Under the pieces are notes generated by a model. The model did not search any database, was not told the DNA's origin, and worked only from the letters and a program-made list of their open reading frames with translations. A stretch of 64,000 bases of DNA, taken from the NCBI RefSeq assembly GCF_025574465.1, contig NZ_JAOBPP010000016.1, positions 62,001 through 126,000 of the forward strand. The letters run 5' to 3'. The stretch's first letter is position 1; each line of letters begins with the position of its first letter. Of this stretch, positions 35,588-44,358 are shown piece after piece. Source of the stretch: Kordiimonas aestuarii. GTDB taxonomy: Bacteria > Pseudomonadota > Alphaproteobacteria > Sphingomonadales > Kordiimonadaceae. The position numbers and the translations under genes are program-made.

Positions 35588-36457
35588 CTAGTGCCAGGCT
35601 TGGGATTTGATGATGGCACGGGTCTCCTCAGGCGTCGTGATCTCACGCCCTGCATTGCGCGCACAGTTCGCCAGCGCCTCGATCATCTCCCCGTTGGAGC
35701 GCGCCTTGTCGCCGCTTGGCAGGTAGAAACAGTCCTCAAGCCCGGTGCGCAGGTTGCCACCCAGTTCCGCCACTCTCTGGTGCACCGGCCACACGTCAGC
35801 GCGGCCAATCAAGGTGGCCTGCCATGGGCTGTCAGGGTGTTTGTATTTCACCAGAAGCGGCAGCAGGTCAGCGTCACACGGCATGCCGGACGCCACCCCC
35901 ATCACGAAGTTATAGTCGGCGTGGGCTACCATGCCGTTCTCAAGGTAGAGCCCCACACTGCGCACAATGCCAACATCAAAACACTCGAACTCCGGCACGA
36001 TGGTATGGTCCTTCATCACCGCAAGAATTTCGGTGATCTTGTCCACCGGATTCAGGAACACCATGGGCGGCCACGCCCATGAGCCGTCCTTGCGGGTCTT
36101 GAGGTAATTCAGGCTCCCGGCGTTCATCGCCGCCATCTCGGGTTTGTTATGCGCAAGGTATTTGAGCACGTCGCCCTGTTCGCGGCCCACAACGCCGGTG
36201 GTCATGTTGATCACCACGCCGGGGCAAGCCTCACGTATCGCGTCGTTGATTTCTTTTGCCAGCGCGCCGTCCCAGCTCGGCAGGTGGCCCTTGCCTTCGC
36301 CTTGCTGGCGGTAGTGGCAGTGCATGATCGTGGCGCCTTGGTCGTAAGCCGCCCTGGCTTCCGCCGCCATCTGCTCGGGCGTTACCGGCACATTATGCTG
36401 GTTCGGGTCGGTCAGCACACCGGTCAGCGCGCAGGTGAGGGTTACTTTATCAGCCAT
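35588..36457 (-). CDS. DUF849 / beta-keto acid cleavage enzyme (BKACE)
   Basis: Zinc-dependent family that condenses a beta-keto acid with acetyl-CoA and splits it to acetoacetate and a new acyl-CoA. The ATG at 36457 overlaps the upstream carboxylase gene by 8 bases; 289 residues. Family landmarks: TLTCALTGVLTDPNQH then VPVTPEQMAAEA, the metal-binding HCHYR (normally HxHxR), VVINMTTG, and PEFECFDVG. The residue after HxHxR is Gln where Asp is common, so it is a diverged member. Its presence among terpenoid or leucine-type genes is unusual; it may process the beta-keto acid formed after carboxylation and hydration, or recycle acetoacetate. Confidence 0.85.
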   Translation of the reverse strand: MADKVTLTCALTGVLTDPNQHNVPVTPEQMAAEARAAYDQGATIMHCHYRQQGEGKGHLPSWDGALAKEINDAIREACPGVVINMTTGVVGREQGDVLKYLAHNKPEMAAMNAGSLNYLKTRKDGSWAWPPMVFLNPVDKITEILAVMKDHTIVPEFECFDVGIVRSVGLYLENGMVAHADYNFVMGVASGMPCDADLLPLLVKYKHPDSPWQATLIGRADVWPVHQRVAELGGNLRTGLEDCFYLPSGDKARSNGEMIEALANCARNAGREITTPEETRAIIKSQAWH

Positions 36458-38444
36458 TCTCTGTTTCCTTTTCCGGTGTGGTGTCTGTATCAACTGCTGT
36501 GATGGTTGCCACGCTCGCGCGGGCCTTGACCTGATCACCGATTTTCACATTCACATCTGTCACCTTGCCCGCCACGTCAGCGCGGATGTGGTGTTCCATT
36601 TTCATGGCCTCGACCACACAAATCAGCTCACCAGCCTCCACCGTGTCGCCCACGGCTGCGGCCACGGCGACAACCTGCCCGTCCATCGGCGCGGTCAACA
36701 TGCCACTGCCGGTCCTCTCGGCGCCTGCGGTGGCGCGGTGGGTGATGTTGGTGGCGGTGATATGGATGGGCCCAAGGTCGATGAAGGTGGTGTCGCTGTC
36801 CGATGCGGTGACAAACTGGTGCCGTTTTCCCTGCGTGCGGCAAATATCACCCTCAATACTGAACGATTGTTCGGTATTGTCGTGTTTTACCGCCACCTGC
36901 CATGTGCCACCAGCGCGATTTGCACGCACTTCAAGCGGGAAGCTCTCACCTTCCACCTCCAAAGTGACACGCTGGTAGGTGTCATGATTGGTGCGCCAGT
37001 TGGCGAGGGTCGGGATGGTGAATTTGGCACAGGCTTCGGCCACCAGAATGGCACCCGCACACATGCTCATCTCTTCCGCACACATGATTGGCGCTGTTTT
37101 GACGGTATCAAGTGTGTGTGTGCGCGTCAGTCCGCGCTTGAAATGTTCGCTTGTGAGGATGCCTGACAGGTAGGCTTTGTTGGTCACCAACCCCGCGATA
37201 CGCATGGCTTTCAGCGCCTCGGCAAGTGTCTGGATAGCCTCGTTGCGGGTTTTGCCATGGGCAATGATCTTGGCCAGCATGGGGTCATAAAAGGGGCTGA
37301 CGGTGTCGCCCTCTACCACGCCAAAATCGCCGCGCACATCCCGCACACTTTCCGCACACATTTTGCGCAGTGTACCGGTCTGCGGCAGGAAGCCACGGTC
37401 GGCATCCTCGGCATAGAGGCGCACTTCAACCGCATGGCCGTTCGCCTTGATATCATCCTGATTATACGTGAGTTTTTCGCCGCGCGCGATCCTTATCTGC
37501 TGCACCACAAGGTCAGTGCCGGTGATCATTTCAGTCACCGGGTGTTCCACTTGCAGCCTTGTGTTCATTTCAAGGAAATAGACCGCACCTTCTTCGTCCA
37601 CGAGGAATTCGACTGTGCCTGCGCCAGTGTAGCCAACGGCCGTCGCCAGCTTGACAGCTGCATCCGTTAAAGCCTTGCGTGTGCTCGCATTTATCGTGCT
37701 GCACGGCGCTTCCTCCACCACTTTCTGGTGCCGCCGTTGTGCCGAACAGTCCCGCTCCAGCAGATGCAAAACCTTACCATGACTGTCCGCCAGAACCTGC
37801 ACTTCCACATGCCGCGCGCTTTCAATCATGCGCTCCAGCATCACCGCACAGTTGCCAAAAGCGGCCTGTGCTTCGCGCTGTGCGCTCATAAGTGCTTGGT
37901 GAAACTCGCTTATTTCGTCAATCCGCCTCAGCCCGCGCCCGCCGCCGCCCGCAGTCGCCTTGATCATCAGCGGCGTGCCAATACGGTTAGCCTCCACGAG
38001 AAGCTGCTCCTCGTTGGCGTCCTCGCCGTCATAGCCCGGCACCACCGGAACCCCGGCTTCATCTGCGATCCAGCGCGCCTGCCGCTTGTCACCCATCTTC
38101 CTTATCACCTCGGCTGAGGGACCGATGAAGATGAGGCCAGCGGCCTCCACAGCCGCTGCGAACCCGGCGTTTTCGGACAGGAAACCATAGCCGGGATGGA
38201 TCGCATCCGCGCCGCTAAGTCGCGCTGCTTCAACGATTTTCTCTACCGAAAGGTAGCTCTCGCTGGCGGGCGAGGGGCCGATGTGCACACTGTCGTCCGC
38301 CAGCTTCACATGCTGGGCGTGCCGGTCAGCGTCCGAATAAACGGCGACTGCCTCCAGCCCCAGTTTGTGCGCCGCGCGGATGACCCGCACGGCAATCTCG
38401 CCCCGGTTCGCGATCAGGATACGCTTGATGTCCCGCACGCTCAT
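36450..38444 (-). CDS. atuF: Acyl-CoA carboxylase alpha subunit (biotin carboxylase plus BCCP), geranyl-/methylcrotonyl-CoA type
   Basis: Biotin carboxylase and carrier protein of a biotin-dependent acyl-CoA carboxylase. The ATG at 38444 overlaps the upstream hydratase stop as ATGA; ATG at 38456 would add four residues. The roughly 664 residues include KRILIANRGEIAVRVIRAA, ATP-grasp AGGGGRGLR, the carboxylase core EMNTRLQVEHPVTE, and the biotin lysine in VEAMKMEHH near the C-terminus. The partner beta subunit is two genes upstream. Cluster content (ligase, SDR, TetR) favours geranyl-CoA carboxylase (AtuF) over methylcrotonyl-CoA carboxylase (LiuD), but the alpha subunit alone cannot decide this. 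Confidence 0.85.
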   Translation of the reverse strand: MSVRDIKRILIANRGEIAVRVIRAAHKLGLEAVAVYSDADRHAQHVKLADDSVHIGPSPASESYLSVEKIVEAARLSGADAIHPGYGFLSENAGFAAAVEAAGLIFIGPSAEVIRKMGDKRQARWIADEAGVPVVPGYDGEDANEEQLLVEANRIGTPLMIKATAGGGGRGLRRIDEISEFHQALMSAQREAQAAFGNCAVMLERMIESARHVEVQVLADSHGKVLHLLERDCSAQRRHQKVVEEAPCSTINASTRKALTDAAVKLATAVGYTGAGTVEFLVDEEGAVYFLEMNTRLQVEHPVTEMITGTDLVVQQIRIARGEKLTYNQDDIKANGHAVEVRLYAEDADRGFLPQTGTLRKMCAESVRDVRGDFGVVEGDTVSPFYDPMLAKIIAHGKTRNEAIQTLAEALKAMRIAGLVTNKAYLSGILTSEHFKRGLTRTHTLDTVKTAPIMCAEEMSMCAGAILVAEACAKFTIPTLANWRTNHDTYQRVTLEVEGESFPLEVRANRAGGTWQVAVKHDNTEQSFSIEGDICRTQGKRHQFVTASDSDTTFIDLGPIHITATNITHRATAGAERTGSGMLTAPMDGQVVAVAAAVGDTVEAGELICVVEAMKMEHHIRADVAGKVTDVNVKIGDQVKARASVATITAVDTDTTPEKETENG

Positions 38445-39220
38445 GCCTCCATCCATGATGGTTTGCGTTTCTCTATAAACGCTTTGGTGCCTTCGCGCCC
38501 CTCTGTGCCCAGTAGCGCTTCAGCGAAACTTTCCGCTGCTGTATCAAGGGTTTGCGCGGGAACGGCGCTCATGCCGGTCAGCAATTTTTTGGTCGCCGCC
38601 ACCGCGTCCGGCGCTGCTTTGAGGGCTTGCTTGAGCACGATATCAAGCCGCGCCTCAAGGGCTTCCGTGCCACTTTCATGGTGGTGCACAATGCCCAACC
38701 GCTGCGCATCAAACCCGTCAATAATCAGACCCGTCAGCGCCAGCCGCCGCGTTTCAGTCAGCCCAATTCGGGCCAGCACAAAAGGCGCGATCTGGGCGGG
38801 CAGGATGCCAAGCGTGACCTCCGGCATGCCGAAGCGGCAACCGTCCTCGGCGATGGCGATATCGGACACACAAACAAGGCCGAAACCACCACCCATAGCC
38901 GCGTTTTCCGCTACCGTAACGATCAGCTTGGGGAAGGCTTGCGCCACTTCCAGCAGCTCACCAAAGCGGCGGTTACCCTTGGCGACAGCCTCGGGCGACT
39001 GGCCTGATGAGCCCATATCCTTGAGGTCGCCACCCGCACAGAACACACCACCCGCGCCGCGCAGCACCATCACGCGCACCGCGTCGTCCCCCGCCGCCTG
39101 TTCGAACGCTGCAATCAGCGCATCGACCATGGCGAAGTTCATCGCGTTTTTCACCTTCGGGCGGTTGAGGGTGACTGTCATCACCCCGCCTGAAGTGCTG
39201 GTGAGAACCGTATCAGCCAT
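38441..39220 (-). CDS. Enoyl-CoA hydratase, isohexenylglutaconyl- or methylglutaconyl-CoA type
   Basis: Crotonase-fold hydratase, 259 residues. The oxyanion loop GVFCAGGDLKDM and the active-site stretch MPEVTLGILPAQIAP, with its catalytic Glu, are present. In the Atu pathway this step (AtuE) hydrates isohexenylglutaconyl-CoA, the product of geranyl-CoA carboxylase; LiuC does the equivalent in leucine breakdown. It overlaps both neighbours (8 bases with the dehydrogenase, 4 with the carboxylase), so it is translated with them. Confidence 0.87.
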   Translation of the reverse strand: MADTVLTSTSGGVMTVTLNRPKVKNAMNFAMVDALIAAFEQAAGDDAVRVMVLRGAGGVFCAGGDLKDMGSSGQSPEAVAKGNRRFGELLEVAQAFPKLIVTVAENAAMGGGFGLVCVSDIAIAEDGCRFGMPEVTLGILPAQIAPFVLARIGLTETRRLALTGLIIDGFDAQRLGIVHHHESGTEALEARLDIVLKQALKAAPDAVAATKKLLTGMSAVPAQTLDTAAESFAEALLGTEGREGTKAFIEKRKPSWMEA

Positions 39221-40361
39221 TGCCCATGCCCATCATGCGGGTGAGGATACGCAGCATCGTTTCGTCCGAGCCGCCGCCAATGCTGGTGAGCCGCCCATCG
39301 CGGTAGGAGCGCGAGACCGGGTTGTCCCACATGAAGCCCATACCGCCCCAGTATTGCAGGCAGGCGTCCGGCACTTCACGCGCCAGCTTGCCGGCTTTCA
39401 GCTTGGCCATAGTGGCAAGTTTGGTCACATCCTCGCCGTTCACATAGGCTTCCGTCGCCTGCCAGATCAGCGCGCGCAGGGCCTCAACCTCGGTTTGCAG
39501 TTCGGCAAGGCGGTATTGCACCACCTGGTTATCCAGGACACTGCCGCCAAAAATCTTGCGGTCGCGGGCATAATCAATCGTCGCCTGAATGGTATTTGTC
39601 ATGCCCTTCGGCCCCAGCATGGCAGCGCACAGGCGCTCCTCCTGGAACTGGATCATCTGCATGCGGAAACCGTCACCTTCGCGGCCAATGAGGTGCCGCT
39701 GCGGTACGCGCACGTCATCGAGGAAGATCTGCGCGGTGTCACTTGAGCGCATGCCAAGTTTGTTCAGGCGGTCCGAGAAGCTCACGCCCTTGGTCTTGGT
39801 CGGCACCACAATCAGCGACTTGTTCTTGTGCGCCGGACCGTCTCCGGTGTTGGCGAGGAGGCAGAGGAAATCCGCCTGTGTGGAGTTGGTGATCCACATC
39901 TTGGTGCCGTTGATGACATAGTCGTCGCCGTCCTTGACCGAGGTTGTCTTGATCGCCGCCACGTCCGACCCCGCGTGCGGTTCGGACACCGCGATCGAAC
40001 ACACCATGTCACCCGAAATTGCCGGGGCGAGGAACTCACGCCGGAGCTCGTCAGAGCCGAAGCGGGCAAGTGCCGGGGTGGCCATATTGGTCTGCACGCT
40101 GATACCCATGGGCACGCCGCCACAGTTGATGCCGCCAAGCTCCTCGGCGAGGATCATCTCATAGGAATAATCAAGGCCAAGCCCGCCGTATTCCTCGGGT
40201 TTCGAGATGCCGAGAAGGCCAAGGTCGCCCATTTTCTTGAACAGTTCGTGCGCGGGGAAAATGCCCGCTTCTTCCCACGCGTCCACATGGGGGTTGATCT
40301 CTTCATCCACAAAACGTGCGACGGTGCGCCGTAGTTCCTTGTGTTCATCTGTGAATAGCAT
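39213..40361 (-). CDS. Acyl-CoA dehydrogenase, citronellyl-CoA dehydrogenase-like
   Basis: A 382-residue acyl-CoA dehydrogenase. FAD and substrate motifs: IAVSEPHAGSDVA, MWITNSTQADFLC, and YWGGMGFMWDNPVSRSYRD, followed by IGGGSDETM, which lacks the usual late catalytic Glu. A Glu in FQEERL is the likely base, as in isovaleryl-CoA and long-chain dehydrogenases. By position next to the carboxylase beta gene it matches AtuD, which oxidises citronellyl-CoA to geranyl-CoA. It is clearly a different paralogue from the dehydrogenase at 34393. Confidence 0.87.
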   Translation of the reverse strand: MLFTDEHKELRRTVARFVDEEINPHVDAWEEAGIFPAHELFKKMGDLGLLGISKPEEYGGLGLDYSYEMILAEELGGINCGGVPMGISVQTNMATPALARFGSDELRREFLAPAISGDMVCSIAVSEPHAGSDVAAIKTTSVKDGDDYVINGTKMWITNSTQADFLCLLANTGDGPAHKNKSLIVVPTKTKGVSFSDRLNKLGMRSSDTAQIFLDDVRVPQRHLIGREGDGFRMQMIQFQEERLCAAMLGPKGMTNTIQATIDYARDRKIFGGSVLDNQVVQYRLAELQTEVEALRALIWQATEAYVNGEDVTKLATMAKLKAGKLAREVPDACLQYWGGMGFMWDNPVSRSYRDGRLTSIGGGSDETMLRILTRMMGMGNG

Positions 40362-40379
40362 GTGTCTTCCCCGTTAGTG

Positions 40380-41984
40380 TTAAAAGCGTGCGACGCCGAA
40401 GGTGTTGGGCCGAAGGCTGCGGCTGTCCGCGTCCCGGCAGATATCCAGCAGGTAAATTAAGAGCTTGCGTGTATCGCGTGGGTCGATGATGCCGTCGTCC
40501 CATAGCCGCGCGCTGCCGTATAGCGCGGTGGAGCAGGCGTCCATCTGTTCGGCAGTGGCGGCTTCCATGGCCTCAAGCTGGTTCATGTCTGCCTCAAGCC
40601 CCATGCGTTTGGCTTTCTCAAGTCCCACGATCTTGAGCACCATGCCCGCCTGCGCACCACCCATGACCGCCGTTTTCACATTGGGCCATGAGAAGACGAA
40701 CCGCGGGTCCACGCCCCGCCCACACATGGCATAGTTGCCGGCACCATAGCTGCCACCAATGTGGATGGAGATGCGCGGCACCCGCGCGTTGGTGACGGCC
40801 TGAATAAGCTTCGACCCGTGTTTGACAATGCCGCCTGCCTCTGCATCCTTGCCTACCATAAAGCCAGTGGTGTTATGCAGGAACAGGATCGGCACCCCTG
40901 CTTGATCACAAAGCTGAACAAAATGCGCGGCTTTGGTGGCACCCTTCGGCGTGATCGGGCCATTGTTGCCGATGATGCCCACGGTTTCACCCGCGATGGT
41001 CACATGCCCGCACACGGTCTGGCTGTCATAGTCATTCTTGAAATCAAGGAAGTCCGAGCCGTCCGCCAGTCGTGCGATCACTTCCCGCACGTCATAGGGG
41101 GTCTTGGAATCCGCGGGTACGATGCCGATCAGGTCATCCGTCGGGTACTTCGGTTCTATAACCGAACAATCGTTCTGGTAATTCTTCCAGGGCAGGCGCG
41201 CCATGATATCTCGCGCGATGCGGATACCGTCCGCATCGTCTTCCGCCAGATATTCTGCTGTGCCGGTGACTTCGGCGTGCAGTTCCGCGCCGCCCAGTTC
41301 CTCGTCATTGGCAATCTCGCCCGTTGCGGCCTTGAGGAGCGGCGGCCCGGCGAGAAACACTTTCGATCTCCCGCGCACCATGACCACATAGTCAGAGAGG
41401 CCTGGCTGGTAGGCCCCGCCAGCCGTGGAGCTGCCGTGCACCACCGAGATTTGCGGGATACCGGCCGCCGACAGCCGCGCCTGGTTGGCGAAGCTGCGTG
41501 CGCCCTCGACAAACATGTCTGAGACATGCTGAAGGTTGGCGCCGCCGCCTTCCATCAGGCCAACGATGGGCAGTTTGTTCTCAAGCGCAATATCCTGAAG
41601 GCGCAGGGATTTATTGAGCCCCGCGGGCGTGACCGTGCCGCCCTTCACCGCGCTATTGGAGACAATCACCATGCAGCGTTTGCCTGAGACATAACCGATG
41701 CCTGCGATAGAACCACCTGCGCCGGAGCCGTCCCGGTCGTCATACATCAGGTAGCCAGCGAGAGCTGAAAGCTCAAGGAACGGGGTGCCGGGGTCGAGAA
41801 GCAGCGCAAGCCGCTCCTTGGGCAGCAGCTTGCCGCGTTTGTCAAACAGCGGACGTGCTTTTTCCTGCGCTGCGGATTTGAGGTCTTCAATGCGCGCAAT
41901 CTCATCGAGCAGCGCCTGCATGGCGGCTGCATTCTCAATGAATGTATCTGATGCCGTATCGATGCGGCTTTCAATGACCGGCAT
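40380..41984 (-). CDS. atuC: Acyl-CoA carboxylase beta subunit, geranyl-CoA carboxylase type
   Basis: Carboxyltransferase subunit, 534 residues, with both crotonase-like halves: GLMEGGGANLQHVSDMF, the oxyanion stretch HGSSTAGGAYQPGLSD, LAGPPLLKAATGE, then IGGSYGAGNYAMCGR and WDDGIIDPRDTR. Methylcrotonyl-CoA carboxylases have, from memory, MGSCTAGGAYVPAMSD in place of HGSSTAGGAYQPGLSD, and the present form resembles AtuC. That would make the substrate geranyl-CoA, carboxylated at the gamma-methyl to isohexenylglutaconyl-CoA. It lies 18 bases upstream of the dehydrogenase. The liu alternative is not excluded. Confidence 0.85.
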   Translation of the reverse strand: MPVIESRIDTASDTFIENAAAMQALLDEIARIEDLKSAAQEKARPLFDKRGKLLPKERLALLLDPGTPFLELSALAGYLMYDDRDGSGAGGSIAGIGYVSGKRCMVIVSNSAVKGGTVTPAGLNKSLRLQDIALENKLPIVGLMEGGGANLQHVSDMFVEGARSFANQARLSAAGIPQISVVHGSSTAGGAYQPGLSDYVVMVRGRSKVFLAGPPLLKAATGEIANDEELGGAELHAEVTGTAEYLAEDDADGIRIARDIMARLPWKNYQNDCSVIEPKYPTDDLIGIVPADSKTPYDVREVIARLADGSDFLDFKNDYDSQTVCGHVTIAGETVGIIGNNGPITPKGATKAAHFVQLCDQAGVPILFLHNTTGFMVGKDAEAGGIVKHGSKLIQAVTNARVPRISIHIGGSYGAGNYAMCGRGVDPRFVFSWPNVKTAVMGGAQAGMVLKIVGLEKAKRMGLEADMNQLEAMEAATAEQMDACSTALYGSARLWDDGIIDPRDTRKLLIYLLDICRDADSRSLRPNTFGVARF

Positions 41985-41986
41985 GG

Positions 41987-42874
41987 TCAGTCCTTTTTCC
42001 TGAGCGCTTTGGGCGGCACATAACGGTGGAAACCCTGATAGCTTTCGCTGTTTTTTGCGCCTTGTGGCGGGAAGAGCGGGCTAAACAGGCTGCCGCCGCC
42101 ATCGACCCTGATGCTGGCGCCAGAGATGAAGTTGGCCCCGTCTGACAACAGGAACACGATCACCGAGGCGATTTCGGCCTCTGTGGCGATGCGCCCGAGC
42201 GGCACCATGTTCTTGAGCTGCGGCAGCATGGCTTGCACGCCGGGGTCCTCATAGGTATCGAACCCGGACGACGCGACCCAGCCGGGCGCAACAGCATTGG
42301 TGCGGATGCCAAAACGGCCCCATTCGACAGCAGCGGTTTTGGCGAGATTGTCACACGCCGCGCGCGCAGCACCCGAATGGCCCATGGTGGGCATGCCGGC
42401 CCAGAAATCGGCGGTGATATTCACAATCGCGCCGCCGGTATCCTTCATGCTTTGGGTCACCAGTTCACGGGAGACATTGAAGGCCCCCACCACATTGGTG
42501 CGCAGCACGGTCTCAAACCCTTTGGTGGAGATGGCTTCTAGCGGGGAGGGGTACTGCCCGCCCGCGTTGTTGACAAGGCCGGTGACCGGCTCGCCTTCCG
42601 CCACGATCTCGCCAATGGCTTTGCGCACGGCGTCCTCATCGCGGATGTCGAAGGCCTTGAAAGTGCACTTGCCGCCGTCGTCGGTGATCTCCTCAACCAC
42701 CTTTTTCAGCTTGTCTTCCCCGCGCCCGGTGATGATGACATCAGCGCCGAGGTGTGCGAGTTCATGCGCCGTGCAACGGCCAATGCCGCTGCCGCCCCCG
42801 GTGACGATGATGCGTTTCCCGGTGAAAAGCCCCGACCTGAACACCGAGAGATATCCCGCTGCCGCGTCCTTCAT
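41987..42874 (-). CDS. SDR-family reductase with PECR-like active site
   Basis: Short-chain dehydrogenase of 295 residues with the cofactor motif VTGGGSGIGRCT and NNAGGQYPSP. Where classical SDRs have YxxxK, the sequence is GHSGAARAACDNL: Ser replaces Tyr and Arg replaces Lys. This SGAARA pattern is that of peroxisomal trans-2-enoyl-CoA reductase (PECR) relatives, so an enoyl-CoA or acyl-CoA substrate is likely rather than a simple alcohol. AtuG occupies the comparable place in Pseudomonas. It is the promoter-proximal gene of the eight-gene cluster, two bases from the carboxylase beta gene. Confidence 0.85.
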   Translation of the reverse strand: MKDAAAGYLSVFRSGLFTGKRIIVTGGGSGIGRCTAHELAHLGADVIITGRGEDKLKKVVEEITDDGGKCTFKAFDIRDEDAVRKAIGEIVAEGEPVTGLVNNAGGQYPSPLEAISTKGFETVLRTNVVGAFNVSRELVTQSMKDTGGAIVNITADFWAGMPTMGHSGAARAACDNLAKTAAVEWGRFGIRTNAVAPGWVASSGFDTYEDPGVQAMLPQLKNMVPLGRIATEAEIASVIVFLLSDGANFISGASIRVDGGGSLFSPLFPPQGAKNSESYQGFHRYVPPKALRKKD

Positions 42875-42922
42875 ACCCAGTCCACTCCCTTCTCAAAGCG
42901 TGGTCGCTTCACTCAAATTCAA

Positions 42923-42939
42923 GTAATCAATGCGATTAC
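42923..42939. promoter_or_regulatory. Inverted repeat GTAATC-N5-GATTAC in the tetR/SDR promoter region
   Basis: Perfect 6-base arms (42923-42928, 42934-42939) about 50 bases upstream of the minus-strand operon. Candidate operator or activator site; distinct in sequence from the second repeat eight bases further right. Confidence 0.5.
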
Positions 42940-42946
42940 CATAAAA

Positions 42947-42966
42947 ACAAGCAAGCGCTTGGTTGT
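42947..42966. promoter_or_regulatory. Candidate TetR operator centred on CAAGCGCTTG
   Basis: ACAAGCAAGC (42947-42956) and GCTTGGTTGT (42957-42966) are reverse complements at 9 of 10 positions, with a perfect 10-bp core. It lies 32 bases before the tetR ATG, in the divergent promoter region, as expected for an autoregulating TetR repressor that also controls the operon. Confidence 0.65.
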
Positions 42967-42997
42967 CAAATAAATCAGAAAGGATTATCGTCAAGTC

Positions 42998-43600
42998 ATG
43001 GACGATGTGATGAACAAACAGGCGCTTCGGGATGCGGGCATAAGCCCCGCAAAAGCGCGCATTGTGGCGAAAGCCGTTGATCTCTTTCACGAAAAAGGGT
43101 TCGAGCGTACAACCGTGCGTGATATCGCGGCTGCCACCGGCATCTTGTCCGGCAGCCTGTTTCATCACTTCAAGAACAAGCAGGAGATCCTCTATACCGC
43201 GATGGCGATGACGACTCGCGGCATGGGGGAGCGCGCGGAAGCGGCGGTTGCAGGCATCAGTAACCCGGTCGAACAGCTCAAGGCCCTGATCATCTGCGAG
43301 CTAAGCTCCATCCACCGGGAAGATGGCCACGCGGCTTACGTGCTGGTGGATGAATGGCGCAGCCTCGACGAAGCCTCGCGCGACAAGGTGCTGGCGCTCA
43401 GGGATGGGTCTTACGAGAAATGCTGGATGGCTGCGCTGGATGGCTGCGATGAGCAGGGCCTCCTGAAGTCCCCGCCCAAGATTGCGCGTCAGCTTATCCG
43501 CGGTGCACTGGCCTGGACGCGCAACTGGTACCGCACGGACGGTGACCTCACCCTCGCGGGGCTTGCGGATGAAGTTACGAACAGTTTCCTGAAACCTTAG
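42998..43600 (+). CDS. TetR-family regulator, probable controller of the acyl-CoA operon
   Basis: A 200-residue TetR protein: N-terminal HTH (AKAVDLFHEKGFERTTVRDIAAATGILSGSLFHHFKNKQEIL) and a helical ligand domain resembling TetR_C of fatty-acid and acyl-CoA sensors. It is divergent from the eight-gene operon with 123 bases between, the arrangement of atuR in Pseudomonas. Release by an isoprenoid acyl-CoA is a reasonable inference. An ATG four codons later (43010) is an alternative start. Its 3' end overlaps the convergent TauE gene by four bases. Confidence 0.88.
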   Translation: MDDVMNKQALRDAGISPAKARIVAKAVDLFHEKGFERTTVRDIAAATGILSGSLFHHFKNKQEILYTAMAMTTRGMGERAEAAVAGISNPVEQLKALIICELSSIHREDGHAAYVLVDEWRSLDEASRDKVLALRDGSYEKCWMAALDGCDEQGLLKSPPKIARQLIRGALAWTRNWYRTDGDLTLAGLADEVTNSFLKP

Positions 43601-44352
43601 GGCAGGAGTGCCGCTGCAGCCACGCTGAGGCCAATGGCAAACAGCGCAGCGATGGCGACCTTGCGGTAGGCGGCGGTGCCGTGTTTTTCAAACAGCCACG
43701 TCCCCGTTTTGTCACCCACCAGCATGGCGGGGAAGGCGATGGCGGTCAGGATAAGCTCCCGCGAGGTGATGATGCCTTCAGCCGAATAGGTGACGGTCGC
43801 GAAGGTGGCTGACAGCAGGAAAAATCCCATCAGGAAGGCGCGGGCGATGCGCGGGTTCTCATACACCGCAACGGAATAGATGATCACCGGCGGGCCGGGG
43901 ATGGCGAGCGCGCCATTCATCAGGCCGGACGCAAGGCCGGCCACCGCGCCAGTCGGACCGCCTTCCCGGTGTGGGGCCGGTTTGAATTTGGCGAGCAGCA
44001 GACAGGCGGCCATCACCGTGAGCCCGATCAACAGCCGGAAGGTGTCAGGGCTGAAGAGCAGCAGCAGATATGTGCCCATGAGGGTGCCGACGGCGGAAAG
44101 CACAATCATCGGCCCCATGCTGCGGTAGGGAATGTCGTGGCGGTATGAATTCAGCGTCTGGAGCGATATCACTAACGTCAGCATCACAATCATGCTGGCC
44201 GCCGTCGTGGGCGCGAGGAAAAGGCTCAGCACTGGCAAGGCTGCAAGCGCAAAGCCGAAACCTGTGAAGGAGCGCAAGGCTGCCGCAGCCATGATGGCGG
44301 CTGCCATGCCAAAGATGGCCCAGCCGCCAATGCCGGAAAGGATCGTTTCCAT
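43597..44352 (-). CDS. TauE/SafE-family permease
   Basis: A 251-residue protein with about eight hydrophobic helices and the internal-repeat glycines of the family (RSFTGFGFALAALPVLSLFLAPTTAA; GLASGLMNGALAIPGPPVIIY). The family moves sulfite, sulfoacetate and other small organic anions; substrate unknown here. It is 6 bases downstream of the D-aminoacylase-type gene and on the same strand, so it likely belongs to the amidohydrolase-BASS transporter unit. Confidence 0.83.
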   Translation of the reverse strand: METILSGIGGWAIFGMAAAIMAAAALRSFTGFGFALAALPVLSLFLAPTTAASMIVMLTLVISLQTLNSYRHDIPYRSMGPMIVLSAVGTLMGTYLLLLFSPDTFRLLIGLTVMAACLLLAKFKPAPHREGGPTGAVAGLASGLMNGALAIPGPPVIIYSVAVYENPRIARAFLMGFFLLSATFATVTYSAEGIITSRELILTAIAFPAMLVGDKTGTWLFEKHGTAAYRKVAIAALFAIGLSVAAAALLP

Positions 44353-44358
44353 AAAAGC

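Noticed and set aside
38196..39746. Long plus-strand open frame of about 516 codons across the carboxylase alpha, hydratase and dehydrogenase genes
   Set aside because: It spans three well-supported minus-strand genes and is a GC-rich antisense shadow.
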